Shown: positions 14,012 to 20,760 of the stretch, piece by piece
Numbering within the stretch: the first letter of the stretch is position 1
How the letters are laid out: each line of letters opens with the position of its first letter
Source of the DNA: a virus
Strand: one strand, 5' to 3'
Length of the DNA stretch: 27,704 nt
IMG/VR virus record: IMGVR_UViG_3300030419_000980
Coordinates: 1-27,704 of that record
Program-made: the position numbers and the translations under genes
Notes under the pieces: model-generated
The model's database searches: none
Told to the model about the DNA's origin: nothing
The model's input: only the letters and a program-made list of their open reading frames with translations

Positions 14012-14584
14012 TCACTTAATCTTTTCTTCCACTTCAAGATCTTCACAACCCTTAAAGTCTTGTGCCATTTGACCACCAATTTCAGCACCTTGATCCATAC
14101 CAATCATTGTCATTGCTCCTGCCAAAACCCATCCAACTACAGGAATTGAAGCAATACTACTATTAGCAACTACAGCAGTACCGAGACCACCACCAATTAA
14201 TCTTCCAGTAGATTCTCCACTACCTTGTGCTTTGATACAAGCAATCTGTTTAGCAGTAAGTGGTTTACCATCCTTCCCTATCATAGGAGTTACATGTAAA
14301 GCACCTTCAGCCATATATTGTCTTTCTATAACTCCTTCTTTCTTACCCAATCCTAAGAATCCAGCAGGACGTTTAACCCTCTCTACAGTTGCCATGACTT
14401 TAGGATCATGTGCTCTATAATTTATAAAATAACCATCTGGACCTGCTTTAACAGTATATGCAGTATATTGTCCAATTGGTAAATTTAACTTAGGATATTT
14501 GGTACTTTGAGATAGCATGTTAATCATGCCAACATGAGATATCCCAAGAATAGTTCCTAAACTAATACCAATCCACTTCTTCAT
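14012..14584 (-). CDS. Membrane-type glycine-rich protein, 190 aa, unknown function
   Basis: The protein begins with a positively charged start and a hydrophobic stretch (MKKWIGISLGTILGISHVGM, residues 1-24), which looks like a signal anchor. A second hydrophobic, glycine-spaced region covers about 129-162 (LIGGGLGTAVVA ... IPVVGWVLAGAMTMIGM), followed by GAEIGGQMAQDF. The small-residue spacing resembles glycine-zipper helices that pack in membranes. The middle is soluble and basic; Cys116 and Cys180 flank the second segment. I recognise no enzyme family. Possible roles are a membrane pore or DNA-ejection factor, a lysis-related protein or a virion component; none is proven. The ATG at 14584 has GGTGA directly before it. 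It lies in the cassette between the putative internal head proteins and gp17. Confidence 0.82.
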   Translation of the reverse strand: MKKWIGISLGTILGISHVGMINMLSQSTKYPKLNLPIGQYTAYTVKAGPDGYFINYRAHDPKVMATVERVKRPAGFLGLGKKEGVIERQYMAEGALHVTPMIGKDGKPLTAKQIACIKAQGSGESTGRLIGGGLGTAVVANSSIASIPVVGWVLAGAMTMIGMDQGAEIGGQMAQDFKGCEDLEVEEKIK

Positions 14585-14618
14585 TCACCAGACCATTACT
14601 CTATCTTATATAGGAGAC

Positions 14619-14888
14619 TTATTCTCCACCACCATTGCCACCACCGCCGTTGCCGTTCCCACCATTACCATTGCCAGAATGGCCATTGCCATTTCCGTTA
14701 CCGTTATTGGACCCATTACCGTTGCCATTTTTCTTTTTCTCCTCATAGTCACGAGCTAGATACCCACTTCGCATAACATGCCAACCTTTGGGAATCTTTT
14801 TACATTTCTTGTCAGTATAGCACCAATACTGTCCTTCTGGACACCTTTTCTTTGCCGCCTCTTCAATAAATTGATTAATGTTTTTCAT
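14619..14888 (-). CDS. Putative internal head protein with capsid-targeting N-terminus and Gly-Asn tail, 89 aa
   Basis: The first eleven residues, MKNINQFIEEA, match the pattern of the T4 internal protein targeting sequence (MKTYQEFIxEA). They contain a gp21-type site I-E-E10|A11, so the mature protein would begin AAKKRCPEG. The body is small and basic with three cysteines (16, 23, 29) in CPEGQYWCYTDKKCKKIPKG, perhaps a disulfide or metal knuckle. Residues 54-89 are almost only Gly and Asn (NGNGNG type). Similar Gly-Asn-tailed proteins are known as unnamed proteins in marine T4-like phages. By analogy with T4 IPI-III it may be packed in the head and injected with DNA; this is inference. The ATG overlaps the upstream TGA (ATGA). 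Confidence 0.82.
   Translation of the reverse strand: MKNINQFIEEAAKKRCPEGQYWCYTDKKCKKIPKGWHVMRSGYLARDYEEKKKNGNGNGSNNGNGNGNGHSGNGNGGNGNGGGGNGGGE
14622..14729 (-). repeat. Gly-Asn coding repeat (GGN-AAY-type codons)
   Basis: This degenerate 6-base repeat encodes alternating Gly and Asn, then runs of Gly, at the end of the 89-aa gene. Codon choice varies (ggt, gga, ggc), so it is kept at protein level and is not a fresh slippage product. Confidence 0.8.
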
Positions 14889-15187
14889 CTAACTCCCATA
14901 AATTGCTGATAAGTCCTCTTCATTTTATTTACCACTTTCTGAGCTTCCAGTTCTACAAATTCTTTTGATGCTGCTACCTGAGCATCAACACCTGCCATCG
15001 ATAATTTCTCAACAGGCCATACATTAGAGAATCTCCATTTTGCTAATCCAGATTGTCCTGGAGTTTGATAATCTTGAGAAAGTAATTCATCATCATAAGG
15101 AAAAAGTAATGGATCATAGTTAGCAATACTCGCACCAGTAGAATTGGTCGGTGTTGCTTCATTTATATAATCTTTGAACTTTTTCAT
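14885..15187 (-). CDS. Putative internal head protein with capsid-targeting N-terminus, 100 aa
   Basis: The start MKKFKDYINEATPTN has the same layout as the neighbouring 89-aa protein and T4 internal proteins: Met-Lys, an aromatic/hydrophobic-charged decapeptide, then I-N-E10|A11, a gp21 consensus site. After the predicted cut, residues 12-45 are Pro/Ser/Asp-rich and probably extended (YDPLLFPYDDELLSQDYQTP). Residues 60-95 are helical and end basic (KKMKRTYQQF-like, VVNKMKRTYQQFMGVR). I recognise no function. It overlaps the upstream fibre gene stop as TAATG and the downstream gene as ATGA, so the three are likely made together. Targeting to the prohead core is inferred from the decapeptide only. 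Confidence 0.82.
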   Translation of the reverse strand: MKKFKDYINEATPTNSTGASIANYDPLLFPYDDELLSQDYQTPGQSGLAKWRFSNVWPVEKLSMAGVDAQVAASKEFVELEAQKVVNKMKRTYQQFMGVR

Positions 15188-17829
15188 TATACAGTTAATG
15201 CCGTTGCTAAGACTGTAACCGTTGCAGATGATGCACTACCCATATTTACATAAACCTTAAGGTTTGCTCCGTCAATACCAGTAGTAAATGTTCCTAACAT
15301 AGATCCAGTTGCAACTGCAGATTCTTCTAAAATACTTGCAGTTGTACCATCATGTATAACCAGATATCGACCTACTTGATATGCAGAACCTTGAGTAATC
15401 TGAATAATAATAGATGCAGAACGATAATCTGCATGAGCAACAGAGTATACTGATGTTGCACTTGTAGATGAAACAGCAGTATCTTCTTCAGATGCTCCTC
15501 CAGGAACATCAGTTAATCCAGAACCATCTCCAACAAAATTCGTTGCAGTTACAATTCCAGCAGTTATATTACCATTAGCATATATGGTAGCAGCAGTTCC
15601 AACTGTAAATCCTCCTGCTGTTACATTTCCTGTAGATGGATTATATGTAAGTCCAGTATCAGATTCTGCTCCTTGAGATCCTGTTGCGCCATCAACAAAT
15701 ATTGGATAGACAGTTTCATCTGTAGAATTATTAGCAGTGACTGTGAAAGTACCAGCATTACCAGATACATCACCTGTTACGTCACCTGTTACATCTCCAG
15801 TTAAATCACCTACAAATCCACCGTTAGAAGTTACAATTCCTGCAGCTGCAATATTACCATTAGTGAATACAGTAGCACCTGTGCTAACAGAGAATTTAGT
15901 ACCATCATAAGTTAATGTTGATTCTCCGTTTAATGTATTTGCACTATCCGATCCTGTTATAATTCTATCATCTGCATTAGTGTTTATTGTTACTCCAGAT
16001 GGAAGACCCGTTAATCCAGAACCATCTCCAATATAACTTGATGCAGTTACTACTCCAGAGAATGATGCATTACCGTTAGAATATATCGTTGCAGCAGAAC
16101 CTACCCGAAGACCATCAGTAAGAGTTGCAATACCAGATGCTATGTTTAAACCAAGAGTGGTAATCTGTATTCCCTTGGTTGCAGTAACAATACCAGTAGA
16201 ATAGATATCAGTTACCGTATCATAATTAAGTGATGATGCTGTAAAGATACCAGTAAAATAACCATTAGTTGCAGTAATGGTTCCAACAGTCATCCCTCCA
16301 GTGGATGTATTGCCATTATCTAATACATCATCTAAAGTTAATATAGGAGATAATGCAGTACTTGCAATACCCACCCAATCAGATCCATCATAAATTAAAA
16401 GTTTATTTTCTCCTGTAGATTCATCAAAGCTGACATCCGCCATATCTTTGAGGAAACCAGCACCACCACCACCGATGGTATATAATTGCTGTTCAACTCT
16501 ATTAACGAATAATCTATAATGCCTTGATAAATCCTCTAATGTAGCATATGTTTGATCAGTTGCCGTAAGAGGATCATTTCCCTGTTTTTGACTAGGATCA
16601 GGAGTTATAGGTCTTCCAGGATCAGTATCACTTGGATACTTTGAAACCTCTTCAGTTAAGGTTTCCTGAGTTCCTTTTAATTCCTCAACAATTCTATAAA
16701 GTTCAGCAATATTAGTTCCTTTATCTTCAACCTTTTCAGTTAACTTAGAGATATCCTCTTTTAAATCATCAATATTCTCATCATAATATTTTACTTCAGG
16801 AAGTTCTGCAATCTCTTTTTGTAATTGCTCAAAATATACTCTAAGAGATGTATTAACAGTCTGCTGTGCTTCTACATTCTTATTATTAAATTCATCAATT
16901 TGCTCTTTAACATTCTTCTTTAATACCTGATATTCACCAAGTATTTGCTTCTTTAATTTACGATCATCATCTTTAAACTCTTTATGATGATCCCAAACCT
17001 TTAAAGCTGATTCTCTTAATTCCTCATAGATCTTATCAGAAGTTTTCTTTATTTGTTCCTTTAATTCATCCTTTGCATCATCTAAATTTTCCTGTACATT
17101 CTTAACATCTACTCCTCTATCAAAATCTTTTGTTTCTAATGATTCTGTGAGTTCTTTTACCTCAAAAGTAATCTTATCCCTAACTGTCTGTATTTGATCT
17201 TTTACCTTAACAAAATCATCATCAATTATACTAAATGTCCTTCCGACCCATGAAAGATCAGGAAGGCTATCTTCATTAACCCATTCTGGTAAATTTGGAA
17301 TCTCAGATCGAACTTTATCAATCTGTTCACAAATTGCTTCTATTTCTAGATCATATAATTTCTGTTCAGGAATCTCAGGAATAGATTCCTTCAGAATCTC
17401 AATCCTATCATCAAGATCAGAAATTTCCTGATCATATACCTTTGCTTCTGGTATATCAGCAATCTCTTGTTTTAAAGATTCAATCCGAGCAGATAATTCT
17501 TCTACTTCATTATCATAGATTCTCTCTTCGGGAATGCTTCTTTTAACTTCCCAAATATGCTCAGATAACTCTTTTAATTCTTTGTCGTAATACTTAATCT
17601 CAGGAATGTTAGGTATATCCTTTCTAACATCACTGATAAGACGTAATATCTCTCCAAGACTTTCTACAGATATTTTGTCATCTATTGCTTCTTCTTCAAT
17701 ATCTATTTCTTCTATAATCTCTTCTACTTCGTCCTTTTCTTTTTCAATGAATTCTTCAACAGAGGGTAACTCTGATTCTACTATAAGATCTTCTATTGAA
17801 GGTAAATTTTCAAGATTGTCTTCAGACAT
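15187..17829 (-). CDS. Coiled-coil plus beta-fibre structural protein, 880 aa (tail fibre/whisker-like)
   Basis: This is a modular fibrous virion protein. Residues 1-60 are very acidic. Residues 75-185 hold four copies of a motif, (I)PE-x-(K/R)-x-YD-x-E-(I/V), with YD at 81-82, 105-106, 132-133 and 159-160; a fifth copy is at 349-350. The rest of 200-400 is continuous coiled coil. After a Pro/Gly hinge (400-420, 453-457), residues 458-880 are Gly/Thr/Ser/Asn-rich beta sequence. A duplicated block (VGxAATIYxNGN ... GDGSGLT) at 577-610 and 743-777 and a short GDVTGDVTGDVSG run (678-690) are typical of marine phage fibre shafts. The last 100 residues look like a globular tip. It probably trimerises. 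It lies between gp16 and gp17 rather than in the T4 fibritin position. Start ATG 17829 with weak ribosome site; CTAAATA at 17878-17884. Confidence 0.85.
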   Translation of the reverse strand: MSEDNLENLPSIEDLIVESELPSVEEFIEKEKDEVEEIIEEIDIEEEAIDDKISVESLGEILRLISDVRKDIPNIPEIKYYDKELKELSEHIWEVKRSIPEERIYDNEVEELSARIESLKQEIADIPEAKVYDQEISDLDDRIEILKESIPEIPEQKLYDLEIEAICEQIDKVRSEIPNLPEWVNEDSLPDLSWVGRTFSIIDDDFVKVKDQIQTVRDKITFEVKELTESLETKDFDRGVDVKNVQENLDDAKDELKEQIKKTSDKIYEELRESALKVWDHHKEFKDDDRKLKKQILGEYQVLKKNVKEQIDEFNNKNVEAQQTVNTSLRVYFEQLQKEIAELPEVKYYDENIDDLKEDISKLTEKVEDKGTNIAELYRIVEELKGTQETLTEEVSKYPSDTDPGRPITPDPSQKQGNDPLTATDQTYATLEDLSRHYRLFVNRVEQQLYTIGGGGAGFLKDMADVSFDESTGENKLLIYDGSDWVGIASTALSPILTLDDVLDNGNTSTGGMTVGTITATNGYFTGIFTASSLNYDTVTDIYSTGIVTATKGIQITTLGLNIASGIATLTDGLRVGSAATIYSNGNASFSGVVTASSYIGDGSGLTGLPSGVTINTNADDRIITGSDSANTLNGESTLTYDGTKFSVSTGATVFTNGNIAAAGIVTSNGGFVGDLTGDVTGDVTGDVSGNAGTFTVTANNSTDETVYPIFVDGATGSQGAESDTGLTYNPSTGNVTAGGFTVGTAATIYANGNITAGIVTATNFVGDGSGLTDVPGGASEEDTAVSSTSATSVYSVAHADYRSASIIIQITQGSAYQVGRYLVIHDGTTASILEESAVATGSMLGTFTTGIDGANLKVYVNMGSASSATVTVLATALTV
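15499..16101 (-). repeat. Duplicated fibre module VGxAATIYxNGN...GDGSGLT (two copies)
   Basis: One copy is encoded at 16000-16101 and the other at 15499-15603. The two protein blocks of about 34 residues align almost end to end (VGSAATIYSNGN and VGTAATIYANGN, then GDGSGLTGLP and GDGSGLTDVP), while the DNA has drifted. Confidence 0.8.
15760..15804 (-). repeat. Short tandem repeat coding GDVTGDVTGDVSG
   Basis: Three to four 12-base units encode (D/L)TGDV in the fibre shaft. The plus strand shows repeated 'cacctgttac' type units with point differences. Confidence 0.75.
17272..17616 (-). repeat. Coiled-coil repeat block (PE-x-x-x-YD-x-E units)
   Basis: This encodes residues 72-186 of the 880-aa protein. 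Four diverged copies of 24-27 residues carry the shared signature I-P-E-x-K-x-Y-D-x-E-I. A lone fifth copy lies about 190 residues further on. Confidence 0.75.
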
Positions 17830-17876
17830 TGTTAAGGACTATTAGTAATTGATACTTCGGGATTTCTCTCCCAATC

Positions 17877-18302
17877 TTATTTAGATTCTTTGGGTAGTCC
17901 AGACTTTAATAGTTTTGCTAACTCTGAAGTTGATCCTACAAACAATGCATTATTAACAGTATTAGGTCCTTTCTGTTGCTGCTCTTCGTTAACATCTTTC
18001 AATTTCTTCTGAAGATCCATTAACTTATCAGTAGCATCAGAAACACTCTTAATTAACTGACCTGCAACCTCATATGCTCTGGGCATTTCACTCTCTTGAG
18101 CAAGTTCAAGAATACCATTAATTGCTTCTTGTCCTTTCTCTATAATACTGTAAAGGTTACCACGAGTATACTCATAATCCTTCTCAATATCATTTTGAGT
18201 AAATCTATCAGGTTTCTGTTCAGGGGTTATCCCAACATTCTCCTCTGCCGGAACAATTGTAGATTCTACATTAAAAGCATCATCTAGATTAGTCATCTTC
18301 AT
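17877..18302 (-). CDS. gp16: Terminase small subunit gp16
   Basis: This is the DNA-recognition/regulatory subunit of the packaging motor. Its 141 residues compare with 164 in T4. The central region DIEKDYEYTRGNLYSIIEKG, then ELAQESEMPRAYEVAGQLIK and LQKKLKDV, lines up with T4 gp16 (LEDDYGVVRRNM, ADSPRHMEVFATLM, LHKEMKDI). The NNALFVGSTSELAKLL end matches T4 NATVFMGSPTELMDEI. The ATG at 18302 overlaps the gp15 stop (ATGA); ATG at 18296 is an alternative. Order 13-14-15-16 is that of T4, but gp17 does not follow directly. Its last codons contain the late-promoter motif of the fibre gene. Confidence 0.93.
   Translation of the reverse strand: MKMTNLDDAFNVESTIVPAEENVGITPEQKPDRFTQNDIEKDYEYTRGNLYSIIEKGQEAINGILELAQESEMPRAYEVAGQLIKSVSDATDKLMDLQKKLKDVNEEQQQKGPNTVNNALFVGSTSELAKLLKSGLPKESK
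17878..17884 (-). promoter_or_regulatory. Late promoter motif CTAAATA upstream of the 880-aa fibre gene
   Basis: The minus strand reads TCTAAATAAG at the end of gp16 (Ser-Lys-stop), 48 bases before the ATG at 17829. It would start the accessory-cassette transcript. Confidence 0.5.
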
Positions 18303-19294
18303 GAGTATTCGCCACTAAATCCAAAGTCATCACCCATTTCAATTAGATCATCATCAGCAGATGTAATAGCCTTGACAGCAGCACCTCTTACATGAGCAGC
18401 AGCAGTGGTACTATCTTGACCTCTCTTAACGCTAATTTTATTACCACTAATTGAATTAATAAACATTTCCTCACCATCTACATCAACATAAGTTTCTGCA
18501 GTGAGACTGGTTCCACTATCTACCTCGAAGGTTGTAGCGGTTTCAGTAATATCCTCTGCCAAGTTAGTAGAAACACTATCATTGTAATCTTTGATAGCTC
18601 TTGGAGTAACAGAGTATGTAACATCTCTTTCTGTACTCTTGGAACCACCAGCAAGATACCTGACAGAAACTGCCTTGACAATATCTGCAGTAGCAGAAGA
18701 AACAGGACCAAATAGATATGTTTTTGCACTAAATCTTAATGTATAATATAAAACTCTACGAGTATTGAAATCACCTTCATAATCATCTTGGAATGTTACA
18801 TTTTCGAGTACAATAGGAATATCTCTCTTTTCCTTCATTGACTCTACAAGTTTAATTGTAAGATTATAAGACGGTTGGAAATACGGTAATATCTGTTCAA
18901 CAATTTGTAATGCATCATCATTTAATTTTGTCATAATGCCTAGTTCAAATTGCATCGTATATGGAACAGGCATAAATGCTTTATTTGTATTCTTTCCTGT
19001 AGTATTATCTTTTACAGTAAATTGCTGCGTAGTCGTAACTTTTCTAGAGGCATCATAAGTCAATCCCACAAATTCAAAGGACATTCTAGGTAATGTAATT
19101 TGAACCCTTTTATTAAGATCTGGAGATTGTTCTAATCTTGCTAAAAACTTTTGAATAGGCCCATATGCCAAAGGAACTTTCTGTACCTGCTCATTTCCAT
19201 CATCATCCGTATGCTTGATGGAGATGTCGTTAAACAACGTACCAAAGCCAATGATAGTCTTTCTAAAGATTTCGTGATAAAAATACTCAAACAT
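18299..19294 (-). CDS. gp15: Tail sheath stabilizer/terminator gp15
   Basis: This protein caps the top of the tail sheath and links it to the neck. Its 331 residues compare with 272 in T4. The conserved core covers about 1-200: MFEYFYHEIFRKTIIGFGTL, LAYGPIQKFLARLEQ, LPRMSFEFVGLTYD and VPYTMQFELGIMTKL. Residues 246-309 form an extra small beta module (TTFEVDSGTSL ... YVDVDGEEMFINSISGNKIS), a type widespread in phage structural proteins. A short acidic tail (EMGDDFGFSGEYS) follows. ATG at 19294 is preceded by ATAAATA at 19314-19320. It overlaps gp16 as ATGA. Confidence 0.95.
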   Translation of the reverse strand: MFEYFYHEIFRKTIIGFGTLFNDISIKHTDDDGNEQVQKVPLAYGPIQKFLARLEQSPDLNKRVQITLPRMSFEFVGLTYDASRKVTTTQQFTVKDNTTGKNTNKAFMPVPYTMQFELGIMTKLNDDALQIVEQILPYFQPSYNLTIKLVESMKEKRDIPIVLENVTFQDDYEGDFNTRRVLYYTLRFSAKTYLFGPVSSATADIVKAVSVRYLAGGSKSTERDVTYSVTPRAIKDYNDSVSTNLAEDITETATTFEVDSGTSLTAETYVDVDGEEMFINSISGNKISVKRGQDSTTAAAHVRGAAVKAITSADDDLIEMGDDFGFSGEYS

Positions 19295-19313
19295 AGTTAC
19301 AGACCTAGTATCT

Positions 19314-19320
19314 TATTTAT
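19314..19320 (-). promoter_or_regulatory. Late promoter motif ATAAATA overlapping the gp14 stop, upstream of gp15
   Basis: The minus strand reads CCATAAATAAG. TAA at 19319-19317 is the gp14 stop. The gp15 ATG is 19 bases downstream. Confidence 0.55.
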
Positions 19321-20756
19321 GGTTGACCGAACGGATTACCTTCAGTGAAGTCGAGAATATCATCTGCAGCAGTTTCAAATCCATCATTATCAGCATATCC
19401 ATCATCAAAATTAGTGAGATCTATTAGTCTTATACTATGGACAGCACCAGATGTTCCACCTGTAATCGACTCTCCTTTACGGAATCCACTTCCCTCTACA
19501 GTAGAAACTTCTAGTTCACTTGTAACTGCATTCCACTTCCTTACTCGTGCAGTAGTACCACTTGTACCACCTGTAATAACTTCATTAAATGCGAAGTTAC
19601 CAGAACCAGTACTTGTAGCAGGAGCAGCAATTGTAACTGTTGGTGCAACGGTATAACCAGAACCAGCATTAGATATATGAATAGCAGAGATTGTTCCCGC
19701 AGTACTTACAACAGCAGTAGCAGCAGCACCAACAGTAGCAGCCGTACCAACAGCAGTAAAGGTAATTGTAGGAGTTGTACTATATCCAGAACCACCAGAT
19801 GTAACAGTAACAATACCAATCGAACCATTACCCATTCCGCATGTAGCAGCAGCACCAGATCCACCACCACCAAAGAACTCAATATCAGGTCCTGTGGTAT
19901 AACCAGCACCTGGATTAGTTAGATATGCACTTTGAACTACACTTGACTTTTGATCAGCAGGATCAGCAGCACCAGAGCATACAACAATTCCACTCTTTAA
20001 GTAAACTGTACCTATACCTTGTACTCCACCAGAAGGTGCAGAAGATATTGCAACTCTAGGTGCATATGTATATCCACTTCCTCTATCAGATAAAGTAATA
20101 AACTGAACAGCACCATTAACAAGCATTGTTTCAGCAGTTGCTTGTGTAGCAGTGCCAACAACTGTTAAGAGTTGAGTACCACCAATAATGAAATCTTCAC
20201 CATCAGCACCTTCAGTTGCCTCTAGAGTATCATCAATTTCGTCAACACCAGTATCAATGACTTCATCCTCATAACGGAAGAGTTCACATCTAAGAGTATA
20301 TACATAATTCTCTCTCAGCATGTAGAAAGGTTTTTCATGCTCTACATACTTAATCTCAAAAAGTCTATCTCCTAATGGGAAATAAACTAAATCTCCTTCT
20401 TTTGGTCTAGTTGCTAATTTTATATTATCCTCATTCTTCATCAATGGTTCAATATAAGTTTCCCATCTATCTCTAGAAATAGTTAAGGTTACTTCATTTG
20501 TGGCTTGAATTCCAAACTTAGATAATAATGTAGGATTCTCATCATATCCCTCATAATTTTCTACATATGCTTCTAATGGATATGCATCGGTAAAAGAAGA
20601 TTCTGTTACCTCATTCAAAATATTATCAGTCTTCAAATATTGACGAGGCATATAATGTATCTCAACACCATACATCTTCAACTGCTCATCAATAAGCGAT
20701 TGAACTAAATTTTGTTCGCTCTTGGAACCTTGTTGAAAATAAGGGTTAAGTACCAT
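19317..20756 (-). CDS. gp14: Neck protein gp14 with large repeat-rich insertion
   Basis: This is a head-completion/neck protein acting with gp13 to seal the packaged head and join the tail. Its 479 residues are nearly twice T4 gp14 (256). The core is residues 1-187, with VEIHYMPRQYLKTDNILNE, LEAYVENYEGY and PKEGDLVYFPLGDRLFEIKY, matching T4 gp14 (YYVPREYVSPD, EGDLIYFPMDNSLFEI). Residues 188-449 are an insertion with four G(S/A)GY(S/T) units (226, 283, 322, 366), then two ITGGTSG units (395-400, 432-437). The final 30 residues (DNDGFETAADDILDFTEGNP) return to an acidic tail such as ends T4 gp14 (SSPFDNDFMD). The gene lies four bases after gp13. Confidence 0.93.
   Translation of the reverse strand: MVLNPYFQQGSKSEQNLVQSLIDEQLKMYGVEIHYMPRQYLKTDNILNEVTESSFTDAYPLEAYVENYEGYDENPTLLSKFGIQATNEVTLTISRDRWETYIEPLMKNEDNIKLATRPKEGDLVYFPLGDRLFEIKYVEHEKPFYMLRENYVYTLRCELFRYEDEVIDTGVDEIDDTLEATEGADGEDFIIGGTQLLTVVGTATQATAETMLVNGAVQFITLSDRGSGYTYAPRVAISSAPSGGVQGIGTVYLKSGIVVCSGAADPADQKSSVVQSAYLTNPGAGYTTGPDIEFFGGGGSGAAATCGMGNGSIGIVTVTSGGSGYSTTPTITFTAVGTAATVGAAATAVVSTAGTISAIHISNAGSGYTVAPTVTIAAPATSTGSGNFAFNEVITGGTSGTTARVRKWNAVTSELEVSTVEGSGFRKGESITGGTSGAVHSIRLIDLTNFDDGYADNDGFETAADDILDFTEGNPFGQP
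19650..20081 (-). repeat. GxGY coding repeats inside gp14
   Basis: Four spaced copies of Gly-(Ser/Ala)-Gly-Tyr-(Thr/Ser) followed by a Pro and a beta strand (for example GSGYTVAPTVTI) span this part of gp14. The DNA is rich in degenerate GCA/GCT/ACT triplets. The same unit type appears in the DUF4815 protein (NAGYGYTDG, GTGYQVGD). Confidence 0.8.
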
Positions 20757-20760
20757 ATTC

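Noticed and set aside
14613-14627. GGAGA-ATAAG-TCTCC hairpin at the end of the 89-aa gene as a terminator
   Set aside because: The stem is only five base pairs and no T-run follows. It is too weak to call.
19677-19922. Ser/Asn/Arg-rich plus-strand frame and Leu-rich minus frame at 19706-19909
   Set aside because: Both are shadows of the GCA/ACT-type degenerate triplets coding the GxGY repeats of gp14.
19650-20081. Possible CRISPR-like or simple DNA repeat array
   Set aside because: The repetition is at protein level (GxGY units) with irregular spacing and drifted DNA. There are no conserved direct repeats with unique spacers.
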